From positions 167,606,908-167,670,907 of the forward strand of contig NC_085141.1 of NCBI RefSeq assembly GCF_024139115.2: a stretch of 64,000 nucleotides of DNA, given 5' to 3'. A program made the position numbers and the translations under genes. Source of the stretch: Armigeres subalbatus. Taxonomy: Eukaryota; Arthropoda; Insecta; Diptera; Culicidae. The first letter of the stretch is position 1. Every line of letters starts with the position of its first letter. This document shows, in pieces, positions 10,488 to 21,269 of this stretch. The notes beneath the pieces are model-generated. The model ran no database searches. It saw only the letters and a list, made by a program, of their open reading frames with translations, and was not told the origin of the DNA.

Positions 10488-11480
10488 CTATGCAGGACAA
10501 CGTCTGCCGGGTCGACTAGTTTTCAATACAAAACAATGGGCCGCAACTTGATGCAATAAATCAATTGAGGATAAATGTGCGTAAAACGAATGAATTTTTG
10601 AAACGCATTTTGCAAATAAAAAATGTATTTTGGCCACAACTGCTGAGCCCATAGTCTGAATTCTAATAGGAAATAATGAAACATTCGCCGTCCTGTACAA
10701 CTTGTTGTGAGTGAACAAGTTAAGATTAAGTGTCCCAAAAATAAGTGAATTTCTTAAATGCATTTCATGAATAAAAAAAAAATAGTCTCCGGGCCTCTTA
10801 AAAAAAGTTTGTTTTCTTGCAAAAAAAGGTATATTGGCCAAAACTTCCGAGCCCAGAGTCCAATCCGCCCAATTTTCAATGGGTTGATGGATGGATTGAA
10901 AAGTTGGCGAGACTATCCACGCCTTTTTTGCGTAAAAAATGTATTTTGACCATAGCTTCTGAACCAATTCTCAACAGGGAAGGAGAATACCACCAGCTGT
11001 CATCGAGAGAAAAATTAAAATCATTTAAATTTCACACGGCGTGGTACATGAAGTACATTTTTGTCATAGAACAAAAATTTAAGATGTTCTTCCAAAAAAT
11101 CTAGAGCTAGATTTTTTCGCTCCAAAGAAAATGTATTTAACTCGTTATATCTGAGCCCGTAGTCCGATTTGGCCATTTTTCAATAGGACACAATGGGACA
11201 CTTCCCCACTTGTTGCGACACTTCTTCCACTTGTTGCGAGCAAATTGGTTGGTAAGAAAATGTATTCTCCGCCGAATGCAACTTGTTGTAAACAAATTGG
11301 TTAAAATAAGTGCTTATAAATGATCTAAACTTTTCTACTCGTTGATGTTCAAAACAAAGTATTTTGACCATAACTTCTGAGCCTATAGTCCGATCTGGCC
11401 AATTTTCAATAGGAAACAATGGGACAGGATTCTGCGTCGAATGCAACTTGTTGCGAGCAAATCGGTCAAGTGTAAGTGCC
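10488..11480. repeat. Diverged tandem repeats with 'GAGCCCATAGTCCGAT' core
   Basis: The phrase GAGCC(C)(A/G)TAGTCCGAT-TGGCC followed by AATTTTCAATAGGAAACAATGG recurs near 10647, 10850, 11153 and 11381, with a weaker trace near 10960. Between copies CAACTTGTTGCGAGCAAAT and TTTTGACCATAACTTCTGAG are also repeated. Spacing varies from about 110 to 230 bp, so the array is old. Short ORFs on either strand here follow the repeats and are not genes. Confidence 0.7.
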
Positions 11481-11537
11481 AGTCGAAATTTTCTATATAA
11501 AGTGTGGTAGTGGTATTGGTTAAAATTTGTTTCGATA

Positions 11538-12772
11538 GGGTAAGAGAGGTATTTTGGACCACTTTAGGAGATGGCCAAACAATTTTTCGAATAAAAGCTA
11601 GATTTTGTAATAACGCTTGATCAATTCCCTATGCAACTAAAAAGTGGTGAATGCTAGGTAGGATTTGTAGGTAAAAATGTTTGTAAATCCCACCGAAAGA
11701 ACCAAACTATCGGAAATTCTGAAGATATGTTAGATTTAATTTTGGACCACCTGTTTTTATTTTGGACCACCCATTGCACATATTTTGGACCACTCGAATA
11801 ATTGTGTATTGCTTGCAAAGTTATGTTACTATTAGATTAAACTAGCGACCTCCATCACTTTCGGCGTTTCATCTTTAAAGTCCTTGTTAAGCAATACATT
11901 TTTATAAGCACTCAAAAGCTTAGAACAATATCTACTATTAGGATATTAAAACTAATATCAATTGCAGTACCACTCGGAACAGCTTCATCAAAGCAAAACA
12001 AACGTGCGGCCCATGGCCGTGATGTATGAACCTGGTCACTCCTACCCTGCCATATTTTTTATGTAGTTTTCCAGATCTGATCTGTTCCATATGCGTCATT
12101 GATAGTTGTGGGTTGCTCGGTTCTTATTTGCTCCTTGCAAATTCTCTTTCCAAACGAAACATAATCGTAGAACACGAAACTCTAGCAAAGTTTGGTTTTT
12201 GTGATGGAGCTTTCTTAACTGTTTTCGTATGGAAATGTGTTGGTTTAATAGATATTTTTCTAGTTTTCATCAATGAACGGTAATTTATAAATGCGGTATG
12301 AACAGTAATTTATGAATTGTTTGATACTAGAGCAATAAATGGTTGGTAAAAACAAAAGTTATTATTATTATTGTCATCATGGCTGGCCTCTGGTAGCAAA
12401 AACGCAAAAGTTTAAGAGATCTAGGAACTAAAAAGAAGATATGTCGAAAAAATGTTCGGATCAATAAAAAATTAACCTATTTTGGACATGCCTCAGAATG
12501 CTGTTTTTAAACTTACAATGTTTCGCTCCAGGTCTGAAACTGCTTCAATTAGGTTCTAATAAGTCAACAACATCATTCACATGTTTTAAATCTATGTACA
12601 AATAAACTTACAGCTTTTGAAAGTTGAATTCAATTCAATTTTTTTAATTATTAGATTCTTTTTGCAATAAAATTTAAATGTTGCATGTTTTATTAAGTTT
12701 TGTGTGATATAAAAGCAAAATTCAGCTGGGTGGTCCAAAATATGAGCCCGGTCCAAAATACAGCCGTTACCC
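11538..12772. mobile_element. TA-flanked element, ends GGGTAAGAG...TATTTTGGACC (1.24 kb)
   Basis: The left end GGGTAAGAGAGGTATTTTGG is mirrored on the right by CCAAAATACAGCCGTTACCC; TA flanks both sides (11536-11537, 12773-12774). TTTTGGACCAC is repeated several times just inside each end. TA duplication suggests a Tc1/mariner-type MITE. The longest member of a group with similar outer ends in this window. No transposase seen. Confidence 0.7.
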
Positions 12773-12945
12773 TATTACGCAAAATTCCCATTCATTTCGT
12801 TAAAACCTGATTTTTGTCAGCGTGCGCACTGCTGGAAACATCTCAAAAATATTAAACGAATTGCATTTAACATTTCCTTGTTTTAAATAGGGTGAACATG
12901 GTAGCTATGGAATGAAGAACCGGAACAGTTAACCTATCATGGAAG
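12773..12945. repeat. Degenerate relative of the short TA-flanked MITEs
   Basis: The text GTGCGCACTGCTGGAAACAT and AAATAGGGTGAACATGG...GGAACAGTTAACC parallels the interior and right end of the element at 28518-28733 (GTGCTCACTGCTGAAAAAAA, ATGAGATGAAG, GAACCGTTCCCC). It abuts the previous element directly. Ends are too eroded to place exactly. Confidence 0.4.
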
Positions 12946-13183
12946 TTGATAGAGTTTCCCTCCCGAATACAACATAGACCAGACCGAGAACTGAACTCCA
13001 TCATCTCCAGATTGAAAATCCTAAGCCTTTGTTAGCAAAACTAACTGGACTGCCATAATGTGAAAAAAGGGACGTATACGTCATTTTCCAAAAATGGTGT
13101 CATTGAGCTTTTTATTAAAAAATGGAACACATGCATGTTGTCACTTGGCACTTACGTCACTTTCTTATATTACGGCAGTGGAG

Positions 13184-13263
13184 ACCTCATGATATGTGAA
13201 TGAAAAATTGGTAATTTTGCATAATAATTACGAAGTGAAGAGCTGTGGAAGTAATTAATGAAC
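13184..13263 (+). mobile_element. Feilai SINE relic (3' part)
   Basis: GACCTCATGATATGTGAATG, then AAAATTGGTAATTTTG, CTGTGGAAGTAATTAATG and AACACTAAGCTGCGAGACAG match in order the middle and 3' part of the Feilai copy at 22944-23227. The tRNA-like head is absent. Confidence 0.6.
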
Positions 13264-13265
13264 AC

Positions 13266-14812
13266 TAAGCTGCGAGACAGAAACAGTCAATTCCTCGATT
13301 CACTATCGTTTCTAGCGCTTTGTGTCTGATTCGTAAAAACAAACAGCTGTTGCTGCTTTTTGATGGGCGATACCCATATCTATAGACGGATTGCTGTTTT
13401 GTCTATGTCAAATGTCTATTTAACTTCTGAAGGAATTAGCATTTAATCGATGAATATCTATCTTCTATTACATTTTGTTTTTACTCTAGTGCTACACCTT
13501 ATTAAGAGATAACATTTCAAGTCTTCAGCATGAGCATAATTTCCAATTCCACGTACAAACCTATAATCAACCAACACGTTTCATATTTTATACTTATCTT
13601 GTGTGTACAGTCGATAAAAACGATGTTCTCCTCAGCTGAGCCTAAGCTTACCCGTACCCAATGTCCACTCAAAATTCGTTTCAAGGGCTTTGTGTGCACC
13701 GTTAAGCTGCTTTTTGCAGTAAGCAGATCTCCGGTGAATACATCTGGGATCTATTCTACTGAAACACGTTCCAACTCAAAAAAAAGTATAAGGCGTGGAA
13801 AACTGTTCGTAAGAAGCGATTCCATGTTGTGAGAAAACGGGCCAACAACGAGGACTAGAGTAGAAAAAAATTAATCTTTATTATGTCTGACAGATTACTT
13901 GATTGCTGTGGAAGCCGCACGGTGGATTGTTTATCCCGGAAAAAGAAGCGGGGAAAACCGACTTTGGATGTCACCGGAATGCCATCCAGACCGCAATGAA
14001 TGTGTTTTCTGTTACTGACGTCAAGAGTAAAAGACGGTAATGAAAAAACAAAAATCAAATGAAACTTGTAGAATCTCTTTTTGGAGTTCCAGCGCGGCAT
14101 TATAGCTGAAGCGAGTGGTGTACACCGACTGTCCCGAGAACTATTGCAATCACAGTTAAAACGCCCATTTGAAGATATTTTACGGTTGACGGATGAGCCC
14201 TTTCGTACAAAATTCAAATTGACAATTATTTTCCATAAATGAATCCAAGAAATTATGTGCATACTGCTTAGACATCGAGACTATTATACCTCCTTAACAT
14301 TTTCATTAGGAGAAAGGGGTGATATTCGGCTGCCTAAACTGGCGACAAAACAACTTTTTGCTGGAAGTTCTTAAGGACCAAAACGCCGCTATTATTTTTT
14401 CTCATATGGATACTGGGCAAGGCGTGGAGGCGCTTGGTACATCGTAGGTTAGCACCGCGACGGCATTTGCCCTGTAAAATCGTTAGAAGTTTCATACATT
14501 TTTAGATTTTGTTACACACATCAAGGCGTACTGAAAGGCCATATTTTTCAACAAAACTAAATATTTTTGTAACGCCTGTCTCAACTACTACAAATGGCGT
14601 TATGAGTTCTTTTCTTCTATTAAAGCCCAAGGTATGTGCAAAACCCACTAAGCTGTCCTATTTATGGATTTATGGAACTACGTGATAACATGGGTATCTA
14701 ACAGTAACTTATCGTATCAAATTCATTCGTTCAAATTGAATACAAATCATTTTTTTTTCAAACTCCATACTCTACTCACATTTTGCATTTGTTTCTTTTT
14801 CTTCGTTTTCAG
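13266..14812 (+). other. Intron/upstream sequence of the Ig-domain gene, nothing recognised
   Basis: No exon, repeat family or RNA gene stands out. Short ORFs (for example 13530-13832 and 13855-14262 on opposite strands) lack recognisable domains. A pyrimidine-rich tract, CTTTTTCTTCGTTTTCAG at 14795-14812, forms the acceptor of the first visible exon. Confidence 0.5.
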
Positions 14813-14941
14813 TGGATGCTTACAATGGAACTCACCTGCACTTGCCGAAGCTGGAACGAAGACAGATGGGAGCATATCTATGCATTGCTTCCAATGATGT
14901 ACCTCCTGCAGTTAGCAAACGAGTTTCTCTTAGTGTTCATT
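14813..14941 (+). CDS. DIP/lachesin-like Ig-domain protein, exon n (end of Ig2)
   Basis: Exon between an AG acceptor (14811-14812) and a GTGAGT donor (14942). The first two bases complete a split codon; then the frame reads DAYNGTHLHLPKLERRQMG, AYLCIASNDVPPAVS, KRVSLSVH. This is the F-G strand end of an Ig domain: the Y-x-C disulfide cysteine, then the ASN-VPPxVSKRV-L-V signature shared by insect DIP, lachesin and IgLON relatives. These are neuronal or epithelial surface proteins. DIPs bind Dpr partners in synaptic-partner recognition; that role is family knowledge, not shown here. One T is left to join with the next exon (phase 1). Ig1 and the first Ig2 cysteine must be in upstream exons not seen in this window. 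Confidence 0.9.
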
Positions 14942-15324
14942 GTGAGTATTTTATGTCGTTTTGTTTTAAAGAGAGCTTTGGTGATTGATATTGATTTTGA
15001 GTATATAAATTTCATTTTTTGAAAGATTTCCCTATTTTCATATTTGTTATTACAACTTTATTAATGTGATTTTAATGATTGGTAGATTAATTATTCATCA
15101 ACTTGTTTTCACGCCATTCAGCCTATGTAGATTTGTAACTTATTTTTTTATTGATGTCATTAACATGGAATCAAACGTGCCAACGAGTAATTGGACACCG
15201 TTTTTGATTTAGCCTTCAGTGTGCAATGGCACTCTGACCAATTCAGAACGAACACTTGCATTGTTCGGGCTTCAATAATGAACGTTTCCCTCTCTGTTTC
15301 TCTCGCCATTAACACCACCACCAG

Positions 15325-15526
15325 TTGCGCCATCTGTGCGTCCAACAAGTCAGCTCCTCGGTGCTCCTCTGGGATCGGACGTCCAGCTCGAGTGCTCCGT
15401 GGAAGCATCGCCCATGCCGGTGTCCTACTGGCTGAAAGGTGGACGCGTACTGCCCACCAACTTCGCCGGAATCACCAACGGCAATTACGAAGCGGGTCAA
15501 ACGAGACCCGAAATGCTGCTCGATGG
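15325..15526 (+). CDS. DIP/lachesin-like Ig-domain protein, exon n+1 (start of Ig3)
   Basis: Acceptor CCACCAG ends at 15324 after a CT-rich tract; donor GTAAGG begins at 15527. T from the previous exon plus TT gives Phe, and the reading continues FAPSVRPTSQLLGAPLGSD, VQLECSVEASPMPVSYWLKG, then GRVLPTNFAGITNGNYEAG and QTRPEMLLDG. The LEC cysteine and the WLKG tryptophan are the B and C strands of the third Ig domain. The segment between WLKG and EMLLDG is a loop that varies among family members. The exon ends after GG of a Gly codon (phase 2). The upstream intron is only 383 bp. Confidence 0.92.
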
Positions 15527-15959
15527 GTAAGGTCAAATGTTTCATTCATTGTGATGGTGGGAAACCCTTCCTCGTTGACGGTGCATTCCATGCGAAAATG
15601 ATACACATTTGCAGGCTGCTTTAGAACTCGAGTCATTTCCCATTAACACAGAATTTACTTTGAACAATCAATACTGCTTAGTTATAATTGATTAATGAAC
15701 AATGCCGCATGTTCAACTATCTGATGCAAAGATCAATTGTTCTAATGATATTGACTGCTTGCGATGTATTTCTAGGTGATTTATTTAGCGTTTTAGTCCG
15801 GTTTTGACGTGGGGCTACGTCTATTTTTTTCGATATTGGGGTACACTTAACAATTGCAAACAATAAAAATAAAAACCCTTATTGATCCACCTAGCGGTTT
15901 GATGCCTTTCTCGTGCAGAAAAAAAAATACTGAAAATATGAAGAAGTGGGGGAAGCACC

Positions 15960-16155
15960 GCTGGCCGAATACTGTTCAGCCGAATGCCATTTGGCCGAAT
16001 AGCGAATACACCATTTGGCCGGACAGAACATAAGGCCGAAAGTCATTTGGCCAAAAGGGTCATATAGCCGATCAGGACATTCGGTCGAATAGGTCATTTG
16101 GCCGAATAGCTCATTTTTTCGAGTAGGACATTTGATCGAATTGGTCGTTTGAAAA
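15960..16155. repeat. GGCCGAA minisatellite (foldback-type)
   Basis: Loose repeats of TTTGGCCGAATAG / GGTCATTTGGCCGAAT with about 20-bp spacing. The same motif recurs at 35.97, 36.42-37.1, 60.4-61.4 and 62.8-63.3 kb, each time next to a GTGAGAAG tract or in inverted pairs. Confidence 0.8.
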
Positions 16156-16635
16156 GTAAGAAATGAGGTGTGAAATGTGAGACGTCTCACTTCTCACTGT
16201 GAAAAGTGAGTAGTGCGAAGTGAGAAGTGAGACGCCTCATTATTCACTTTTTACTTCTCATTTTTCACAGAGAGAAGTGAGAAATGAGGAAAGAGAATTA
16301 AGACGTCTCAATTCTCACTCCTCATTCCTCACTCCTCACTGGAAAAAGTGAGAAGTTTGAAGTGAGACGTCTCACTACTCACTTCTCACTTTTTACAGTG
16401 AGCAGTGAGAAATGAGAAGTGAGAAGTGCGAAATGAGACGTTTCACTATTCACTTCTCATTTTTCACTGCACACTGTAAACACTGAGAAGTGAGTAGTGA
16501 GACAATCCACTTCTCACTGTGAAAAGTGAGTAGTTTGAAGTGGGTAGTGAGACGCCTCACTATTCACTTCGCGCTTCTCATTTTCTGCAGTGATGATTTT
16601 TTCTCACTTAGCACTGTGAGCAGTGAGACGGTACC
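16156..16635. repeat. GTGAGAAGT / CTCACTTCTC minisatellite with internal palindromes
   Basis: Repeated GAAGTGAGA on one strand alternates with its complement TCTCACTTC, often joined by GAGACGTCTCAC, so the tract folds into many small hairpins. It follows the GGCCGAA block directly and ends where an RT relic begins near 16637. Confidence 0.85.
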
Positions 16636-16636
16636 A

Positions 16637-17830
16637 GCCTGCGGATGATCCTTGATAAATTTCAGGAGTACAACTTGCAGACTTACCATCTGTTGATTGA
16701 TATCAAAGCAGCGCACGATTCAGTGCAAAGAAATGAGCTGTGGCAGATAATGTCCGAACATGGTTTTCAGGCGAAACTGATTAGACTGATACGTGCAACG
16801 CTTAATGGCTCGAAATCAAGTATTCAGATTGCAGACGAAGTCTCAACCTCGTTTGTGACCTTAGACGGACTGAAGCAGGGTGATGCACTCTCGAATTCAT
16901 TGTTCAACATTGCATTCGAGGGCGCTATTAGGAGATCTAGCGTGCAGATGAACGGCACTATCATCACATGGTTGCATATGCTCCTGGGCTTTGCGGACGA
17001 CATCGACCTCATTGGAATCGATCGCAGAGCAGTAGTGAAGGCTTTCGTCCCACTGAAGAGGAAGACGGCGAGGATATGCTCAACCATTAACTCTACCAAG
17101 ACAAAGTACATAGTGGCAGATAGAGATAGAGGAAGACCTAGTGATGTTGGTGCAGAAGTAGTGCTTGATGGGGATGTGTTAGAAGTTGTTGAAGAATTTA
17201 TTTACCTTGTAACGCTTGTGACATGTGACAATGACGTTTCCCATGAAGTGAAAAGACTTATTGTTGCTGCGAATAGGGCTTACTACGGATTACGTAACCA
17301 GCTTAAGTCCCGAAATTTGCAGACGGAAACGAAATTTGCTCTATATAAAACTCTAATTCTACCAGGTGCTATTTATGAACATGAAGCATGGCCGTTAAAA
17401 GAGGCGGATTGAAGAGTCTTCGAGGTTTTCGAGCGAAACGTGCTGCGTACAATACTAGTAAATGGGGGGAAACTAGAAAATGGTGTATGGCATGAACGCA
17501 TGAATTATGAGCATACAAAGAAGAAAATGTTGTGAATCGTATAAAATACGACAGACTTCAGCGGGCTGGTCACTTAGTGCGATTATCGGAAGAAAGAATA
17601 GCGAAAACAATATTCAACAGAGACCCAGATGCCGGTGACTTCGTGGAAGGCCACGAACACGCTGGCTGCACGCGGTGGAATCGGACCTAGACACCCAGAT
17701 CGTTCGGGGAAATTGGAGGAACATCGCTCAAGATCGACGGTTATGCAGCTCTACAATACGCCAGGCTAGGGTCTATCGACGCTGTAGCCAACTAGGTATC
17801 AATGGCAGATTTAACTTGTTTAGGGGTATA
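16637..17830 (+). pseudogene. Non-LTR retrotransposon RT relic, family B (EN and fingers lost)
   Basis: The 255-codon frame at 16645-17412 starts inside the RT: ILDKFQEYNLQTYHLLIDI, KAAHDSVQRNELWQIM (block A), GLKQGDALSNSLFNI (block B, usual GxRQG changed), LLGFADDIDLIG (block C with catalytic ADD), then STKTKYIVA and EEFIYLVTLVT. After the TGA at 17410 the frame family continues with VFERNVLRTI and a decayed RAGHLVRLSEE segment and RTRWLHAVESD to about 17800. It resembles family A elsewhere in the window but is more diverged. It is 5'-truncated beside the GTGAGA satellite. No tail or duplication was found. Confidence 0.8.
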
Positions 17831-18419
17831 TGGCATGTATTTGAAATTGGTGATCTATGTGATCTATTTAAAAAAACACCAAACATCAACAGTTTTAAGT
17901 ATTACTGGTTGGATAATTCATTTTAGCATTAGTCTATCATCATCCGTCATAATACATAATAAAGTTATGGATTTCGTGGCGATTCCTATGTGCTACAAAC
18001 GAATAACACTGAAAATCTCACTTTTTCTTCAAACTAGTGTAACTCTGGAGTTCGGACGAGTTCGGCTGAGCTCTTGGCAGCAATAGAAACGTGGAACAAC
18101 TATCTTTCATTCTGTTCTGAATTCATAATTTGAATCTATGGTCACGTTGTCGGTAGTGTAACTGTTTTCAAATCGTCTGAGGTAGTTAATAAACTTTTGT
18201 AACTTTAGAGCCCGTACGACCCGCTGAATCGTGGAAAAACTAAACTACAATCCTTTGCCCCAGTTACCCTCGCAATCACTTAAGCTCGCTCAACTGAAAC
18301 GCAAAACCAATAGAGGAATAGAAGTCTGAGGTGCAATCTACCAACGGAATAACGGAAACGTAAAGAGAACAGCAGGTTCCCACGGACTCAGAGCTTCTAA
18401 TTCAACAAATTTATTATTT

Positions 18420-18598
18420 TTTTGTTAAATATCTTGGCTGTGCATATGCACAGCACATGTTTCGAAATGGACAAATTGATATGAAATTTGCGAAAAAGAA
18501 TCCACGTGTCTTGGAGGGACTCGAACCCTCAACCTCCTACTCTCTAGATAGGCGTGATAACCCCTACACAACAAGACCACTTAAAGGTCACGTTTGCG
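18420..18598 (-). mobile_element. tRNA-derived SINE-like copy with Ser(AGA)-like head
   Basis: On the minus strand 18514-18592 folds as a tRNA: a GTCTTG/CAAGAC acceptor core, D arm GTG...CAC, anticodon stem CCTAT/GTAGG with loop CTAGAGA (AGA), and T arm GAGGG-TTCGAGT-CCCTC (box B). It lacks the long variable arm of real tRNA-Ser, and the first acceptor pair does not match. An AT-rich tail follows to about 18420 (AACAAAAAAATAATAAATTTG). I read it as a SINE head, not a tRNA gene. Confidence 0.5.
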
Positions 18599-18621
18599 GA
18601 AAAGCCATCAGAATCTGAGTA

Positions 18622-19126
18622 GGGGAGAACGGTCCAAAATGCACCCCTTAAGCTTTTTCGATGTTTTCGCCTATACAAACAAAAATACCCAACCGTTTCA
18701 ACGTATAGGTGGAAAATTTACAAACCCAGCTACATTTCACAGTGATCTCCTATTCAAAACAATAAGGTTTTCATGACTGTCTAACGCATTTAAAAAATGT
18801 TTTAAAAATAGGCCTGGGGCAAAACGCCCGAATGGTGGTCTAAAATGACTCAATTGCATGTAAAATGATGGTGAACGCATGGTTGTTTGTATTTTCTTAA
18901 TGGATTGAGCTACAATCTTACGAATGTGGTTGAAGAATAGCAAATCGTTAAATTTGAGTGAATATGAAGGGATTTTGATAATTTTTCCAATGGAGCTCAA
19001 TGATGGATAACTAATTATGAATTGTAATGGTAATATTCGTTCATAAATGTACTACAACAGATTATATGAGTGATTTTATGAAGGAGGCCATTTTACCCCA
19101 GGGGTGCATTTTGGACCGTTCTCCCC
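18622..19126. mobile_element. TA-flanked MITE, ends GGGGAGAACGGTCCAAAATG
   Basis: Left GGGGAGAACGGTCCAAAATG + CACCCC is mirrored on the right by GGGGTGCATTTTGGACCG + TTCTCCCC, with TA on both sides (18620-18621, 19127-19128). 505 bp, no ORF of note. Same outer-end group as 11538-12772. Confidence 0.85.
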
Positions 19127-19409
19127 TACCAACCTCCACCGCGGTTAGCTCTCTTTTTTGCAAATTGAATATCTTTCGGATGCTTGATTTGTCCAATCTC
19201 CATATGTGCTTTACTGTTGTATATCCACAGTCAAGCGAGTGCACATTGTTTAGAGGATCACACTCCATGCCTCCCAACAACGGGTTGGGCGGGCTGGTAT
19301 AGAATGCGAATCAATCGCACTCTGCTGTGCCAAAGGCTTGCTTGGCTAAAGCATTTGATGAGTTTGATTGCCTTACGTAAGCGGTCGCGTGTACTCAGAC
19401 GACTAATGA

Positions 19410-19475
19410 CGGTGAAAGACCTACACTTATCACGCCTATCTAGAGAGTAGGAGGTTGAGGGTTCGAGTCCGAGTC
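19410..19475 (+). mobile_element. Second tRNA-like head, opposite orientation
   Basis: TATCACGCCTATCTAGAGAG followed by TAGGAGGTTGAGGGTTCGAG and TCC is shared for about 43 bp with the minus-strand head at 18514-18590. The 5' part (acceptor, D arm) differs and the 3' acceptor is replaced by GAGTCCCGAG. A truncated SINE head rather than a functional tRNA. Confidence 0.5.
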
Positions 19476-19802
19476 CCGAGAAAATATTCCGATCAATAAA
19501 CATTCCACACAGCTTGATTTACCAAGTTAAAATAAATTAATGCATTTGTAAAATTTTATGAAATCGTGCGGTTTTTTTTTATTTCGCAGCGGTACACAGC
19601 TTTTCTGAATTTCCGAGGCTGAATTCTGATTTTTTTTTCATTGTCCCTACTGGTCCCATTAGAGAACAGTCTAGCCAATAATGTGTTGTTTGTCACATGG
19701 AAAGTGTAGCCGCTAGCCATCGCATTGTTTCGGCCATAGATACGATCGATTTGACGTTTCAACTGATGTACCTTCTACCACTTTTGTTTTTCCTTTTTCC
19801 AG
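19476..19802 (+). other. Intron tail before exon 19803, nothing recognised
   Basis: Ordinary AT-rich intron sequence; the last 40 bp are pyrimidine-rich (CTTTTGTTTTTCCTTTTTCCAG) and serve the acceptor. Confidence 0.6.
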
Positions 19803-19951
19803 GCCTAAATACGGAATCACAGAAGAGCGACACGGATTCCGAACGAATATGCGCCTGGTGGTGCGATTTTTTTCGCCAAATGACGTCGGTACCTATCATT
19901 GCGTTAGTACCAACTCGCTGGGGAGAGCCGACGGAACGATGAGACTGTACG
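19803..19951 (+). CDS. DIP/lachesin-like Ig-domain protein, exon n+2 (end of Ig3)
   Basis: Acceptor TTTTTCCAG ends at 19802; donor GTGAGT begins at 19952. The first G completes the Gly codon and the frame reads PKYGITEERHGFRTNMRLV, VRFFSPNDVGTYHCVSTNS, LGRADGTMRLY. DVGTYHC supplies the second disulfide cysteine of Ig3, and STNSLGxADGT-RLYE is a strong family signature. The last G starts a Glu codon completed 27 kb downstream. The overlapping open frames here are shadows. Confidence 0.92.
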
Positions 19952-21058
19952 GTGAGTTGATGGCGCCATCGGAGCTGTTTGTGGATCGACCAAACTTTTA
20001 TTCCCTTTGTCGTTTTTTTTTCATCCTTCCTGCTTTGTCGCCACTTACTTCATGGGTCGATCCGTGGTGACAGGACAGGGGGGCTGCCGGAGGTCCACCG
20101 ACGACTATCTTACGGTTTGCGGTTTTTTATTTTCCTGTCACGTTCTATATTGGCACACTTTGCCAGCAGCCTGTGGGAAGTGTATCAAAAGCATTTCAGC
20201 TGACTTTTATAAGAACTTGGCAAAATGTAATTCGGCTAAGGTGTTCTGTCAGGGAATCGTTGTCATTGTCGATTTCGGCCCCGAGGGGAGTTTCAAAAAG
20301 TTTCGGCATTGAGTAAGTGGAAATGACACATCAATAATTTATTGATTGGCAGTAATACATACATTTCAGAGTGAATGTGTTTTTGAAAGTGGGACCAGAA
20401 TCCTAAACAAAAATATACGAGAGCCAGTGCTATACAAAGCATAAATTCGTGTTGAAAGTAGAATCGATTGGAACAGTCACGCACAGTTTTCGTAAGCGTC
20501 GAGTCAAGCAACCGTTTACGCATTTCACGGTTTTGATATAGTAGTGTTCTTTTTATATCAATTCCCATGTCATTAGCATTAACATTAAGTAGAACAGTTT
20601 CGTGAGTAGTGCAGTCGTAGACTGTTGTTTGAGGGTTGCCTCCTTCCCGTTCGTTACAAGACAGAAATTTGAGCAGGTATCGCTCAGACAATAATCAATA
20701 GTCGATCCTCCAATCCAACAGTTATTCTGGTCACATGTTTGCAAACAATGAAAGTATGCTCAGACTCATGAATCGGAAACTTATACTTAGTTAAAACAAA
20801 ACCTGTAAATTTCTGTTCAAGTAATGTAAAAGTTCTGATAGTCGTTGGTGTTCCTATAGTTGCGGTAGTGTAGTTTTTAGAGAATCTACAGATTAATCGT
20901 AGCAATCCACAATGTTGATCAATTAGATGAACTGTCATTATATGAAACAAGCGAAAACAGCTTAGGAATATCCTCGAAAACGGTAAATTATCCTCAAATA
21001 CCTTATTTATTTTTGCACCAATAGTTGCGGTCAGTTTTCTAAAATGTCATCTGCACAG
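19952..21058 (+). other. Start of the 27.4-kb intron, no feature recognised
   Basis: No transposon end, domain or RNA could be identified. The short ORFs on both strands have no recognisable motif. Confidence 0.5.
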
Positions 21059-21265
21059 TACCGTCGTGCGGGGCTTCTTTTGACAAATCGGGGGCTACTT
21101 TGGACATTTTGAAACAAGAATTACAGCGTAAATTTATCTCAAATTGTTATTATCAACAAGTGGATGTCTTGATGATAGTTAAATGGCAACTTTCTGTTTC
21201 AAATTTGATATTTTTTGCATTTAGTTTTTCTAGGAAATCAAAAATCCAAAGTAGCCCCCGGAGTT
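21059..21265. mobile_element. Probable short MITE, inner ends GGGGGCTACTTTGGA
   Basis: GGGGGCTACTTTGGACATTT near 21090 is mirrored by AAAATCCAAAGTAGCCCCCG near 21242-21261, about 170 bp apart. Outer ends are unclear; the left begins around CAGTACCGTCGTGCGG. It directly abuts the 5'-truncated family A copy. The theme is the same as that of the TA-flanked elements. Confidence 0.5.
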
Positions 21266-21269
21266 TGTT

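Noticed and set aside
13530..14262. Short opposite-strand ORFs before the first exon
   Set aside because: No recognisable motif and no splice logic linking them.
1..14812. Upstream Ig1/Ig2 exons of the Ig-domain gene
   Set aside because: I looked for Ig1/Ig2 cysteine-bearing exons with splice borders and saw none; they are probably outside the window.
18514..18592. tRNA-Ser(AGA) gene on the minus strand
   Set aside because: Variable arm too short for tRNA-Ser, imperfect acceptor, SINE-like tail, and a truncated second copy nearby.
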